A stretch of 64,000 bases of DNA from Iris pallida. Taxonomy: Eukaryota; Streptophyta; Magnoliopsida; Asparagales; Iridaceae. This document shows positions 22,724 through 32,473 of this stretch, in pieces (position 1 is the stretch's first letter; every line of letters starts with the position of its first letter). The stretch lies in NCBI GenBank assembly GCA_029216955.1, contig JANAVB010005597.1:47718703-47782702 (forward strand). The letters run 5' to 3'. A program made the translations under genes and the position numbers. Below the pieces are notes generated by a model. That model was given only the letters and a program-made list of their open reading frames with translations. It was not told the origin of the DNA and searched no databases.

Positions 22724-22909
22724 GATCCACATTCTCTCATTTTGTATCCCCTATGCATTCCATTTTTCACATCCGTTGGATCTTGTTTAAGTCATCTAAT
22801 CTTAATCGTTCATTTTTCAATGGCTAAGATTAGATTACTTAAACAAGATCCAACATATGTGAAAAATGGGATGCATGGGAGATGCAAAAATGAGAAAATG
22901 TGGATCCCT
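22720..22909. mobile_element. foldback element bounded by TA microsatellites (Micron-like)
   Basis: Two arms of about 90 bp, starting AGGGATCCACATTCTC and ending TGTGGATCCCT, are near-perfect complements with a tiny loop around 22815. Inner words such as AGATTAGATTACTTAAAC and its complement pair too. Both sides run straight into (TA)n. Micron-type MITEs of plants are known to sit in TA microsatellites; assignment to that class is inference. Confidence 0.8.
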
Positions 22910-22910
22910 C

Positions 22911-22943
<33 letters not shown>

Positions 22944-22946
<3 letters not shown>

Positions 22947-24392
22947 CACGGCAAACTCATTGGTTGGAGATTCTTGGCATGCAGCAAGGCCAACTTCCAG
23001 TTAGATATCTTGGTCTGCCGTTGTCCATTAACTATGCCAGCAACACTGAATGTATGGGTCTGGTTAACTATGTGCAGTCGCCTGGAGGGATGTCAATCTC
23101 AACTGCTATCTTTTGGGGGAAGAGTGGAGTTGGTTCGCTCGGTGATCGGGGCCATCACGGCGTACTGGCTTCAAGCTATAATTTTGCCAATTGGAACCAT
23201 TAAGACAGTTGAAAGATTGTGTGCAAACTTTATTTGGAGGGGAGGAGTGCATGCTATCGCTTGGGAAGAGCTCTGTATGGCCCAAGAGGAAAGTGGTATT
23301 GGGATCCGATCGCTCCTGACTCTGCGAGAAGTGGCTAGCCTTAAGATGGCGTGGAGATATCTGGTGGGTACATCATTGTGGGCGGCTTGGATGCGTGCGA
23401 GATATACCAGAACGGAAAACTTTTGGGTTATATATGAAAGGGAATAACAACTTCTCGGTTACTTTTAAGAAGATTCTTGCACAACGAGAGGCTTTAAGGG
23501 CCAATATCAGTCGAGTGATAGGGAATGGACAATCAACTAACCTTTGGATGGATCCATGGCTCAACAAGCAAAGTTTCATTGACCGGCTTGGATGGCCTAC
23601 TTACGAGCTGGTTGGGAGAAACACCATGGTAAGTAACTATATAGAGAATGGGGCTTGGAGAATTAACGATAGGCATATTGAACTATGGTTTGGTGAGGAA
23701 ATAAGGGGAGTGGAGCTCGGGAACGGACAACAAGAAGATAGATGGACCTGGGATGGAACGTCGACAGGAGACTTCTCGCAATCGACGACATTTGAGCGGA
23801 TCCGCATGGTCTTCCCGAAGGTCAGCTGGACGACGGTTGTGTGGGATAAGGGGGCGGCTATGAAAATGAAGATATGTTTGTTCAAGGCAATAAAGGATCG
23901 GCTGCTTACTAAGGAAAGACTAAGCAGATTTGGCATTCAGATACCGAATTTGAACTGTATCTTATGAGACGGAGGGGGTGAATCTAGAGAGCACTTGTTC
24001 TTCATGTGTTCGTTTTCTAACAAGTTGTGGCAACATTACAGAGGTGAATTGGGTTTAGCAAGAAATCAGAATGTGGATTTGATGAATGTGAATGAGGAGG
24101 TCAATAGGGTGAAAAGCCGCTCTTTGAAGAAGTATCGGAGGATGAGACTAAGACTACTCTCTGTCGTATGGCATATCTGGCGGGAGCGTAATAATAGAGT
24201 ATTTGATGGGAAGTGCAATACCTATACTGGACTAATTAATAATATCAATTCTGATATTAGGAGTCTGGAGATGAAGTAGTATAGGAGGAGAAGGGTAAGC
24301 TGATGTTGGACTTGTTCAATCAGGAGTAGTGGCTTGAAATTGTATATGCTTGTAACTGTTTTATATGTTCGTTTATAGTGTACCTTTTCTTC
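22944..24392 (+). pseudogene. decayed L1-type LINE, copy B (3' half)
   Basis: Frames in series give GQLPVRYLGLPLSINYA (about 22990-23035), then GGRVELVRSVI (about 23118-23150), FIWRGGVHAIAWEELC, EESGIGIRSL, MAWRYL, the NGQSTNLWMDPWL block (about 23525-23563), and a zinc-knuckle end ESREHLFFMCSF (about 23980-24015). The order matches the reverse-transcriptase C-terminus followed by the zf-RVT region of plant L1 LINEs. At least two frameshifts and one stop (TGA at about 23967) break it. It ends near an AT/A-rich tail at 24385, followed by a TA/TG microsatellite. Confidence 0.85.
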
Positions 24393-24399
24393 AAAAAAT

Positions 24400-24404
<5 letters not shown>

Positions 24405-24481
<77 letters not shown>
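24405..24481. repeat. (TA)n(TG)n compound microsatellite
   Basis: TA units to about 24451 and TG units to 24481, just after the LINE tail. Confidence 0.9.
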
Positions 24482-24483
<2 letters not shown>

Positions 24484-25118
24484 ACATGTTTAAGTGCGGG
24501 GATCTCGATCCCCCCTCATATATATAAAGGATTTTGGTATGCGTAACACTATATAGCATGCTTTCTATATTTTCAAAAATTAAATTTTTGTAATTAAATT
24601 TTCTGAAAATTTATATTTCCATGTCTGATGAATATAAAAATATTTCTGAGAAAAATGAAAAGGAGTTAAAAAAAACTGAAAATTGTTTAAAAGAACAAAA
24701 AAATATTTAAAAAACGAAAAAATGAAAAGGATTACCCAAAAAGACAAATTTCATTCTTATAAAATTGGAAAAGATAATGAAAACATTAAAAAAAATAGTT
24801 CTTAAAAAAATAGACAAAAACTGGAAACCAAAATTCATTATAAAAATAAAATAAAAGATAAAAATCCGAAATCAATTCTAAAAAAAATACTTAAAAAATA
24901 TTTTTTAAGAAAATAGTATAAAAACAAGAGCGAAAATATTACGCAAGCAAAAACACAATCTACCTATTCAGATAAGATTTTCATGTTTTGTAGACAAATA
25001 GCTTATTCGGCTATTCTTAATTCCAAAAAATATTTTTTATAACCTAAAGCGGGAATAGGTTTCCATCTTAAATTTGCTTGAAAAAATAAAAAACAAATCT
25101 CGCGTACCAAATGCTCCT

Positions 25119-25121
<3 letters not shown>
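24482..25121. other. gene-less A-rich stretch
   Basis: Very A-rich on this strand between 24640 and 24960, no frame of note. A short hairpin GGGGATC / GATCCCC at about 24498-24514 precedes it. Confidence 0.4.

Positions 25122-25176
<55 letters not shown>
25122..25176. repeat. (TA)n microsatellite
   Basis: About 27 TA units, 350 bp upstream of the start codon of the DUF573 gene. Confidence 0.9.
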
Positions 25177-25178
<2 letters not shown>

Positions 25179-25524
25179 ATTTGGGATTTTTCCAAACTCC
25201 ATCAAATTATAACACCCTAATCTCAAAGGTTATCCAAACACACGATGTATGACAAATGATATTGTAACCAATCCTTCCATCCTATGGGCCCTAATCCCCA
25301 CATTCACCCCCCTACCTAAAAAACAGCCTCTCTTTCCTTTGGTCCACCAAGCCAAATCAAAACCGAAACCAAAACCAAACCAAAACCAATTCCTTCTTCC
25401 CCCACCCTCTCCGCTCCCTAACCCTTCTAGTAGACCCAGTCAATCGGTCATTCGCTTCCTGGTCTCACCTCACCCACCTCCTCCCCCACCCAAATCCCAA
25501 ATCCCCAGTCCCATCTGGCTCGCC

Positions 25525-26466
25525 ATGGCCACCCCGACCCACACCAATGCCACCGCTCGCAAGCTCCCCATCAAACGCAAGACGACCCAACCCCAATCCA
25601 ACCCTAACCCTAATATTTTTCCCTCCGAAGAAGACTACAACAACGAATTCGACTACGATGACGACGAAGAAGAAGAGGAGGAGGAAGAAGAATTCCACAA
25701 CAACAACAACAACAACATTGAACCGAACCGGAAGGCCCCTCCTCCTCCTCCTCCTCCGTTCAAGTTCCACCGGATCTGGTCCGAGCCGGACGAGATCCGG
25801 TTCCTGCAGGGCCTGCTGGGCTGCCGCTCCCAGGGCCTGGCCTTCCCCCGCGACCTCAACGTCTTCTACGAGCGCTTCTCCGACTCCATGCCGCAGCCCT
25901 ACACCCGCTCCCAGCTCTCCGAGAAGCTGCGCCGCCTGCGCAAGAAGTACCGGACCGTCTCCGCCCGCGTCGCGCGGGGCCTCGACCCCTCCAGGCTCGC
26001 CCCCCACGACCGCGACCTCCTCCACCTCTGCACCTGCCTCTGGCACCCCGACCACGCCTCCACCTCCCCTTTCGCCGCGCCCCCCGCCGACGCCGCCGGC
26101 TCCTCCCCTAACGGCACCAGGCGCCGTCGTGCCAACCCCCGTTCCTCCCCCGCCGCCGCCGCCGCCGCACCGCCCGCGAAGAATCTCGAACCCAATCGTA
26201 GGAACGACCCGGAGGAAGTTGCAGCAGCGGTTGCGGCACCGCCGGCGCCGGTAGCAACAGATGATGGAAGCAAGGGAGTGAGGTACGTTGCTGCCAAAAC
26301 CGTGTTGGATGCGTTTGATCGGTCGCTGGAGGAGACGCAGACGGAAATGGCACGGCTGGACGACGGGGATGACGGGATGGCGAGGAGGTGGCGGGAGCAG
26401 CGGGTCGCGGAGCTGGACGCTTTTGCCCGGCGGCTGAGGCTGGCGCTCGAGCAGTCGTTTGGTTGA
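25525..26466 (+). CDS. GeBP/STOREKEEPER-type (DUF573) DNA-binding protein
   Basis: Intronless, 313 aa. The frame is open further upstream (to 25249), but the ATG at 25525 in CGCCATGGCC context is the sensible start: the upstream part is a P/K/Q-rich low-complexity translation of a C-rich leader. Parts: basic TARKLPIKRKT (9-19), a long acidic run (about 41-57), an N run (59-64), a P run (72-78), then the DUF573 domain (83-174) from RIWSEPDEIRFLQGL through SEKLRRLRKKYRTV to DLLHLCTCLWHP. A coiled, charged C-terminus (264-313) with EETQTEMARLDD may serve dimerisation, as the C-terminal region of GeBP proteins does. GeBP proteins are nuclear transcription regulators, linked in Arabidopsis to trichome gene GL1 and cytokinin response. 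The domain call is firm; the target genes here are unknown. Codon use is strongly GC-rich. Confidence 0.92.
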   Translation: MATPTHTNATARKLPIKRKTTQPQSNPNPNIFPSEEDYNNEFDYDDDEEEEEEEEEFHNNNNNNIEPNRKAPPPPPPPFKFHRIWSEPDEIRFLQGLLGCRSQGLAFPRDLNVFYERFSDSMPQPYTRSQLSEKLRRLRKKYRTVSARVARGLDPSRLAPHDRDLLHLCTCLWHPDHASTSPFAAPPADAAGSSPNGTRRRRANPRSSPAAAAAAPPAKNLEPNRRNDPEEVAAAVAAPPAPVATDDGSKGVRYVAAKTVLDAFDRSLEETQTEMARLDDGDDGMARRWREQRVAELDAFARRLRLALEQSFG

Positions 26467-27334
26467 ATGGGAGGATGGATGGTTAGTAATGTCTTTTTTT
26501 CTTTTCTTGTAGAGATTGATTGTGTAATTAGGCTATGAATTGTTAGTCTTGGTTTGATTGCTGTAAATTGCTTGCTTCGCTCCACCATACTTTTGGTTCT
26601 TTATTTTCTTATTTTCGCACCATTCTCTCTTGAATGTAATAAGTATACATTTGCAGAGGGCAAGAAGAAAATGGTAGAGAGCCTCTTTTTTTTGTAGGGT
26701 TACATGCTTATTGTTTGTTGTTCATATTACTAGTTGAGTAGTTAGTGTTAGTTTCACATACTTGATATCTGGTTATCCATAAATAACCTATTTCTGTGTG
26801 AGCATTGCACATAACATACTTCTGTCAATTAATAGAACTCCGAGGCTTATGTTGTCCCCGTGGGAGATTAGCTACTTGCCCCTGAGTAGTAACTTCTGTT
26901 GTCAAGGTGCATACGACGCCTTCGTGTTTCTATGCTCGTCAGATGGTATTAACTGAGGCTAGGCAATTCACGGTTACTAGTACTACTCGGGGCAAGCAGC
27001 TAATATCAGGGTCTTTTTTTATACTGCCTATAGTTTTCAACTCAGGGTTTCAAGCTTTCAATTTTTGTTTCTTCTGTATTTGCGTATGGCTTTAGATGAC
27101 ACTTGGAGGCTCTAGTGGAAGAGATACAAAATGTTTCTGTATGGGTTCAGCTCTTACCTTTCAGAATGTACCTTTACATTATTATCTCTAAGATTCTAGA
27201 TTTAAATGGATTTGGGGTTTCATAATCTGATAAAAGCAGTAAAGCCCGTATGATCGATAATTTGAGTTTTCATTGTTAGGTTTAATATATTGATAAGATT
27301 GATGAGAGCCTAACTATTTATTGGACAATGCATG
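26467..27334. other. 3' flank of the DUF573 gene, no further gene
   Basis: The 3' untranslated region probably extends to near the TGTAATAAGT words at about 26635. The remainder has only short frames. I see no second gene. Confidence 0.4.
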
Positions 27335-27970
27335 TTCTTAGGCATGACCTAGGCTGGTGGTCCAAATTCATAGGTAGGGTAGCTACGAGCAAGAGAGGGT
27401 CTTTGTCATAAACATATGAAATCAGCAGTGTTCTAAATGGCGGTCGAGGCCAACAAAGGTTTCTCTCCACACCGCTTTTGCAGTAAGCGGTAGTAGGCGG
27501 CCAACAAAGGTTTGGCGGCGTAGGCGGGCGCCTAGGCGGAGCAATACCTAACAAAATGTTTTGGCCAAATTTTTTTGCAAGCTTTATGGGCCTATGGTTC
27601 ACTTTTACAAAACTAGAACTTCATAAATCTTCGTTCTACAACTTAGTTATGCATGGAACACCCTTAAAATATGCATATTATTAAAAAAAACAGTGGTAAA
27701 ATAGTAAAAATGTCCAAAATGTATTAACCGCCTAGGAGGCACCTATGCGGTAGCGGACTCTCTCCAACGAGCACCTGCCTACCGCTGTTTAGAACCTTGG
27801 AAACCAATCGTGGGTATGTAGACCTACATTCTTGATCATGCAGTTAAACTCATGTAACCAACGAGAACCCTCCAAGGTCGCATAGACTAGAGGAGAGTCT
27901 ACACATGGTGATATGATTTTCTAAGGACTTATGTTCATCTCCATGGCACAATAAACCAATGCGTGAGAAG
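27335..27970. repeat. dispersed repeat R, copy 1, split by a GC-rich MITE
   Basis: Left part 27335-27426 (GGTAGCTACGAGCAAGAGAGGGT, CATAAA) and right part from 27809 (CATGCAGTTAAACTCATG and CAACCAACGAGAACC-like words) together align with the continuous copies at 40166-40490 and 51412-51690. It is non-coding and probably a decayed retroposon tail; class unknown. Confidence 0.6.
27427..27799. mobile_element. GC-rich CCTAGGCGG-type MITE, copy 1 (inside repeat R)
   Basis: Ends AGTGTTCTAAATGGCGG and TGTTTAGAACCTTG, with CGCCTAGGCGG words inside. Flanks GAAATCAGC and GAAACCAAT agree at six of nine bases, consistent with an old 9-bp duplication. It lies in the orientation opposite to the copies at 37995 and 39055. 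Confidence 0.7.
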
Positions 27971-30900
27971 GTGAAATGTAGATTGATATCTCAATATTCA
28001 AATTTAGTTTGATTTTTCTCTCATTTTTTGCTTTCGTAGAAGTATTGATACCGATTTTATAGCCTTAGTAGTTAGGGAGATATCCATAGATATTTATGAT
28101 GAATTTTCTCTTCAATTATTGTGTCAGCTATGCGATTATTTTCATATTTAGAGGTTACCCATAAATATTTGTGTTGAATTTTCACTTCAATTATTGTGTC
28201 AACTGTGAGATCATAATTTAAAGCTTATGCTAGACTAGAGAAGTCGTATTAGGAGTAGATAGCTTCTGCCCCAGATAAGTTCTGATTGCAATAGGATTAA
28301 GTTTAGGGTCTTGCTTGGCATGCCCCTATTAATGCTGGAAATTTGCTTCTTTATTTCATTTGGTTTTTTAGTAAATTTTGGTCCTTTTATACTTATTTTT
28401 TGGTCTCCTCTTGCTACTTAACTGAGAGCCTAGTTTTGAAAGAATCCTACATCAATTAAGTTTGAAACTCACTAGAACCCATTGTAATTACATTGTTTGG
28501 CAATGGTTAGAGCCATATGAAATGTTGCCTTAGTATATAGAATAGATATGGATGACTGAAACATGGTTTGAGGGGCTGGTTCTCTCTTTGTAAGAAAAAA
28601 AATATTCTCCTTTTATCTCCAGTTGATAGTTTGAAGTTCTTCCTACTTTTGTTTCCGGCCATTTTTCTTCTGTTTCCATACATCCTACGGAGTTTTGATT
28701 TGACCCTATAACTTTAAATAGAGATCTAACACTGTCATATATGTGATGGTTACTATCATTTTGGATCCTTTGCCGCAAAAATTCATCATTCACGGCTAGA
28801 AACTAAAAATCATATTGTGCCCAAATTTTTAGCCTTCCAAATTTAACTTTCTAGCCACCTAACATTTGCTTCTGTAGTTGGTAACAGTTTTACCCTTCAC
28901 TTGATCTATCCTTGTATCGTTCTGAAATTTTGTCATGCACTTCCCAAATTCCCTTGTGTGTTAATTGTTTGCCGCGGAGTTCTATGCCACTCTTTTCTTT
29001 TTCACAAACATCTTTAACTTTTTTAGTTTGAATATGTTGGGATCATCCTATGTTCATTTCTATGAGTTTTAAGATTTTCATCAAGAGTTAGTTCCTCGCT
29101 ATGAATTGTATGTCGTGTTAAGTGGTACTGTATGTCGTGTTAAGTGGTACTGCTTAGCTTGACAGTAACGGTTTGTGCTTGTATTCTGGAGGATATGTAG
29201 GTTCCAGTTATGATCCTCTTCTTCAGATGACATTAGCCAGAGTCTTAGTGTCACACTCCCGAAATTGCTTTCAAAAGTTTCTTTCTGCTGCTGCTTTTCA
29301 AAAGCAGAAAAGCAGCAGCAGCAATCCAGCAGGACTTGAAGACAGCAGACATTCCTATAACGAATTCTTAGATCATCCCTAATTAGATAACCTTAGTAAG
29401 GCATTTTCCCAAAATTGAATGTCATTCCTTTTCATTCTTTGGCTTAACGTTTCGTACAGATGAATTCAATTTCCTATAGTAAACTGTATCATCTTTTTTC
29501 TGTGTCATACTCTTTATAGTCAAGGGAAACTTGGAGGTTGTTACATGGGTTACACATGAGCTCAAACTGCAAAGCCGAAAGTCGGTCTATCAACCCGGCA
29601 ACTGGCTGACTATGTTTTATGGCATTGTCCTATCATGCTCACAACTAAATTTGGTATTAGCATAGAAGGTTGGCATTAGGTTTGCAACAAGTAATAAAAA
29701 AAATTGTCAATTCCGTTATGGAGCTTTCTAATGCAACATTGTTGACCCCATTCACTCGGGAATTGGTTGGACGATTCTTATGGTATGTTTGAAGTGCCAG
29801 ATTTTCTGTTAGAATCTGTGCAACTCTCCCCTTTCAACTTCATAAGATTGAGGCATATATGTTTTCTTGAGGTGTAATGCCATGCTTAGCTACTTCTCTC
29901 CCAAGTGAGGGGTTCCAGGTTATTTAAGCATGTAAATTTGCTGCATTTTCCACTAAAATGTGCAGCATTACCAGAAATTATCAAATTGTCTTACTTTTTC
30001 GGTTCGTGCAACGGTGCAAGTGAAAATATTAGGAATTCAGTGTTGTGATTGTCCGATACCTTTGTTTCAATGGTATAACTCAGGAAACACTTATTGAATA
30101 CTGTCAATCTTGGGGCTATCTTGGGGATGCATATGAACAGAGGAGCTCGGGAGCTCGGCTTGGTTTCGTTAACAAGCCGAGCTTGAACATGAAATGAGCT
30201 CAATATCTTTAAGCAGCCGGGTTTGAACATAGGAAGCTCAGCTAAAGGGCTAGCGAACAAGCTGGACTTAACATGTACTAAGCTATGATCGAGTCTATTG
30301 ACTTCATTAGGACTCCTCTGGGGTTGACTGAAGTTTTATATACTTGGTTGTTTTTAAAGCGTTATTAGTCTATTCTGTAGGCCAAAACTGAAATAGTTGG
30401 TGCTATTGATTCAGAACAAACCCATTTAATCCATTATAGGGTTTCCCTTCTGTGTTGCACCTAAAGTTCACTCAGTTTGGATCAAAGTTTGAGTTGGAAA
30501 GCTTGTAAGCTGCTCCCAAATCTGAGTTCAGCTTCTTGCAAGCCTAAACGAGTATGAGCTGGGACATAGTTTTCAAAAAAGCTCGAGTTCAGCTCAATAA
30601 TTTCAATATTGAACTTGAGCTTTGGCGAGCCAAGCTTGAACGTGCTAAACTCCTCAATAGGTCTCGAGTTGGATTTAGTACTTTATGCATGAAACTCAAG
30701 ATCATGTGAGAGTCGAAGTGCCAGCATCTATATTTATGACCCTTGTCCACAGTTCTTTCCATCCTGACCAGCTTGGTATATAGCACACTACAGCAAGGAT
30801 GCATTATATAGCACACTACAACAAGGCTGCATGAACAATGGATGACAACAGGTGTCCTAAATTTTATCAGTGTGTGGAAATTATCGACCGATCAGGGCTG

Positions 30901-31045
30901 AAAAAGAAGACCCGAAATTTTGTGAAGAATGCGGGGTGGAATTTGTCGATTCTCGGATTTTCCTCCCTGCCGGCGATTGAGACCACGTCGACCCCCTGGC
31001 CTATGCACCTGATTGTACCATCTCTTCCTCCGACATATGCTAATT
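27971..31045. other. gene-less 3-kb stretch
   Basis: Only short frames. A 22-bp unit (GTCGTGTTAAGTGGTACTG) is doubled at about 29108-29150. A hairpin TGCTGCTGCTTTT / AAAAGCAGCAGCA lies at about 29286-29322. From 30140 to 30680, words of type GAGCTCG, AGCTTGAAC and GCTCGAG recur in both orientations and look like an old inverted-repeat element without clear ends. Confidence 0.4.
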
Positions 31046-31321
31046 AGGGTCGATCCTGAGCTCATGGGACCCACGACAAACTTTCAAAATGCCCATGATG
31101 TGAAAACAAAAGTAAGAAACTAAAATAAACAAAAAAAAAAAAATTACCAACAAGAATATATAGAGTACAAGTCTAGATGATAACAACTACACCACAACTA
31201 TTTAATGTTGAAGGTTGCTCATGATACATACTATTTCTATTTTAGATACACATATTTGTTTCCTTTTAATCTTGGGGCCCTAGGCATCGTCTCGTCTGCC
31301 CTGGACCAGAACCGTCCCTGA
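31046..31321. mobile_element. probable hAT-type MITE
   Basis: Left end AGGGTCGATCCTGAG and right end CAGAACCGTCCCTGA are imperfect complements, with GCTAAT-containing flanks on both sides (TGCTAATT and CGCTAATG, six of eight bases equal). Non-coding interior. Confidence 0.5.
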
Positions 31322-32243
31322 CGCTAATGCTAGTTCTCTGTGGCGGATGACAACAAGCAAGCCAAGTCATCCCCCTTTCCTTCTCCTCTTTATTCACAAT
31401 AATTTTCTTCCAATTTTCTTTTGTGTGTGTGTTTGTATGCAAATTCTTGTGGCATTCTTGGTTTTTGTGTGGATGATGGGAAATTGGAATGGAAATAAGA
31501 TTTTGGTATTCTTTGTTGGTAATTGTCGTGAACTTGGGAACGAACAAGTTACCGGAAAGGTTTGTATGTTTTGGTCATGGGCTTGAATAATCTGAAATTA
31601 ATTACATGAACCTAGCGTAATTACTTAGGATCGTATAGTCGATTTGGAATTGAAAGCTTATGATACGACACATGTTTAACTTGAGTTTCTCATTAGTGTT
31701 TGTCCCATTTTGTCTTAGGGGGTACTTGATAACAATTCGAGTACAAAAATTCAAATAAGAACTCAAAATATTTACTTACAATATAAATTTGAAATGTGGA
31801 TTTCATTAACATTGAAAATGTACCTACGATGATACGGTTGTTAACCACATGGAGGTGCAACAACAAAAGGATTTGGTTGACACTATGGTATGACTTGGGG
31901 GGAGGAGTAAAGTATTTACTCATTTGCATGAGTAAATTAGTTGGTCATTGAGAAATCATGAGACAGTGATCGCCGATTTAGACAAGCATTCGCGATGGAA
32001 GGGGGCGGTACGGTTGATGGCGGATTACACTTCGGGCTACTAGAACGATCTTGGGCTTTGGATGATCAATCAAGCTGAAGATGATGAACTCCGACTCATA
32101 CCAGAGTATAGGCCATCTATCAAGAGTCCTTTGGACAGTTTTGATACTCCCGGATGCGTCTAGCTAATCTTTAAGGTCATGATCTAATTTATCTCACCCT
32201 AAACTTCCATATCTTAACTCCAATCCGTTTTGCTCGTTTCTAT
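31322..32243. other. gene-less stretch
   Basis: Short frames without domains. Nothing recognised. Confidence 0.35.
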
Positions 32244-32350
32244 GACTTCGAGTTCTCTAGCCTACTGGTATTAGAGCGGACACCCGGAGGGACCGACAAG
32301 GTTCAAGTCCCCTAATTGTGTGTGGTGTGTGTGAAATTTTTAATTTTTTT
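32244..32350 (+). mobile_element. tRNA-derived SINE, copy 3 (older)
   Basis: Same layout as the other copies (TAGCCTACTGG A box, GGTTCAAGTCCCC B box, GT-rich part), but with several substitutions and a T-interrupted tail. No clean target duplication could be found, which fits greater age. Confidence 0.75.
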
Positions 32351-32473
32351 AATACTTATTTTACTCTTTAGTCCTTTGAAACAAATCAAAAGATCAAATG
32401 CATGTAATCCAACGATTTTTCATGACAAAGCTATAAAAATTAATACTGAAAATTGCTGAGAAACCCAATTTCG

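Noticed and set aside
25249..25524. N-terminal extension of the DUF573 gene
   Set aside because: Open only because of C-rich low-complexity DNA. The ATG at 25525 has the better context and gives a normal family-type N-terminus.
25465..26055. 196-aa minus-strand frame opposite the DUF573 gene
   Set aside because: A shadow of the GC-rich coding strand with G/V/E-rich composition and no domain.
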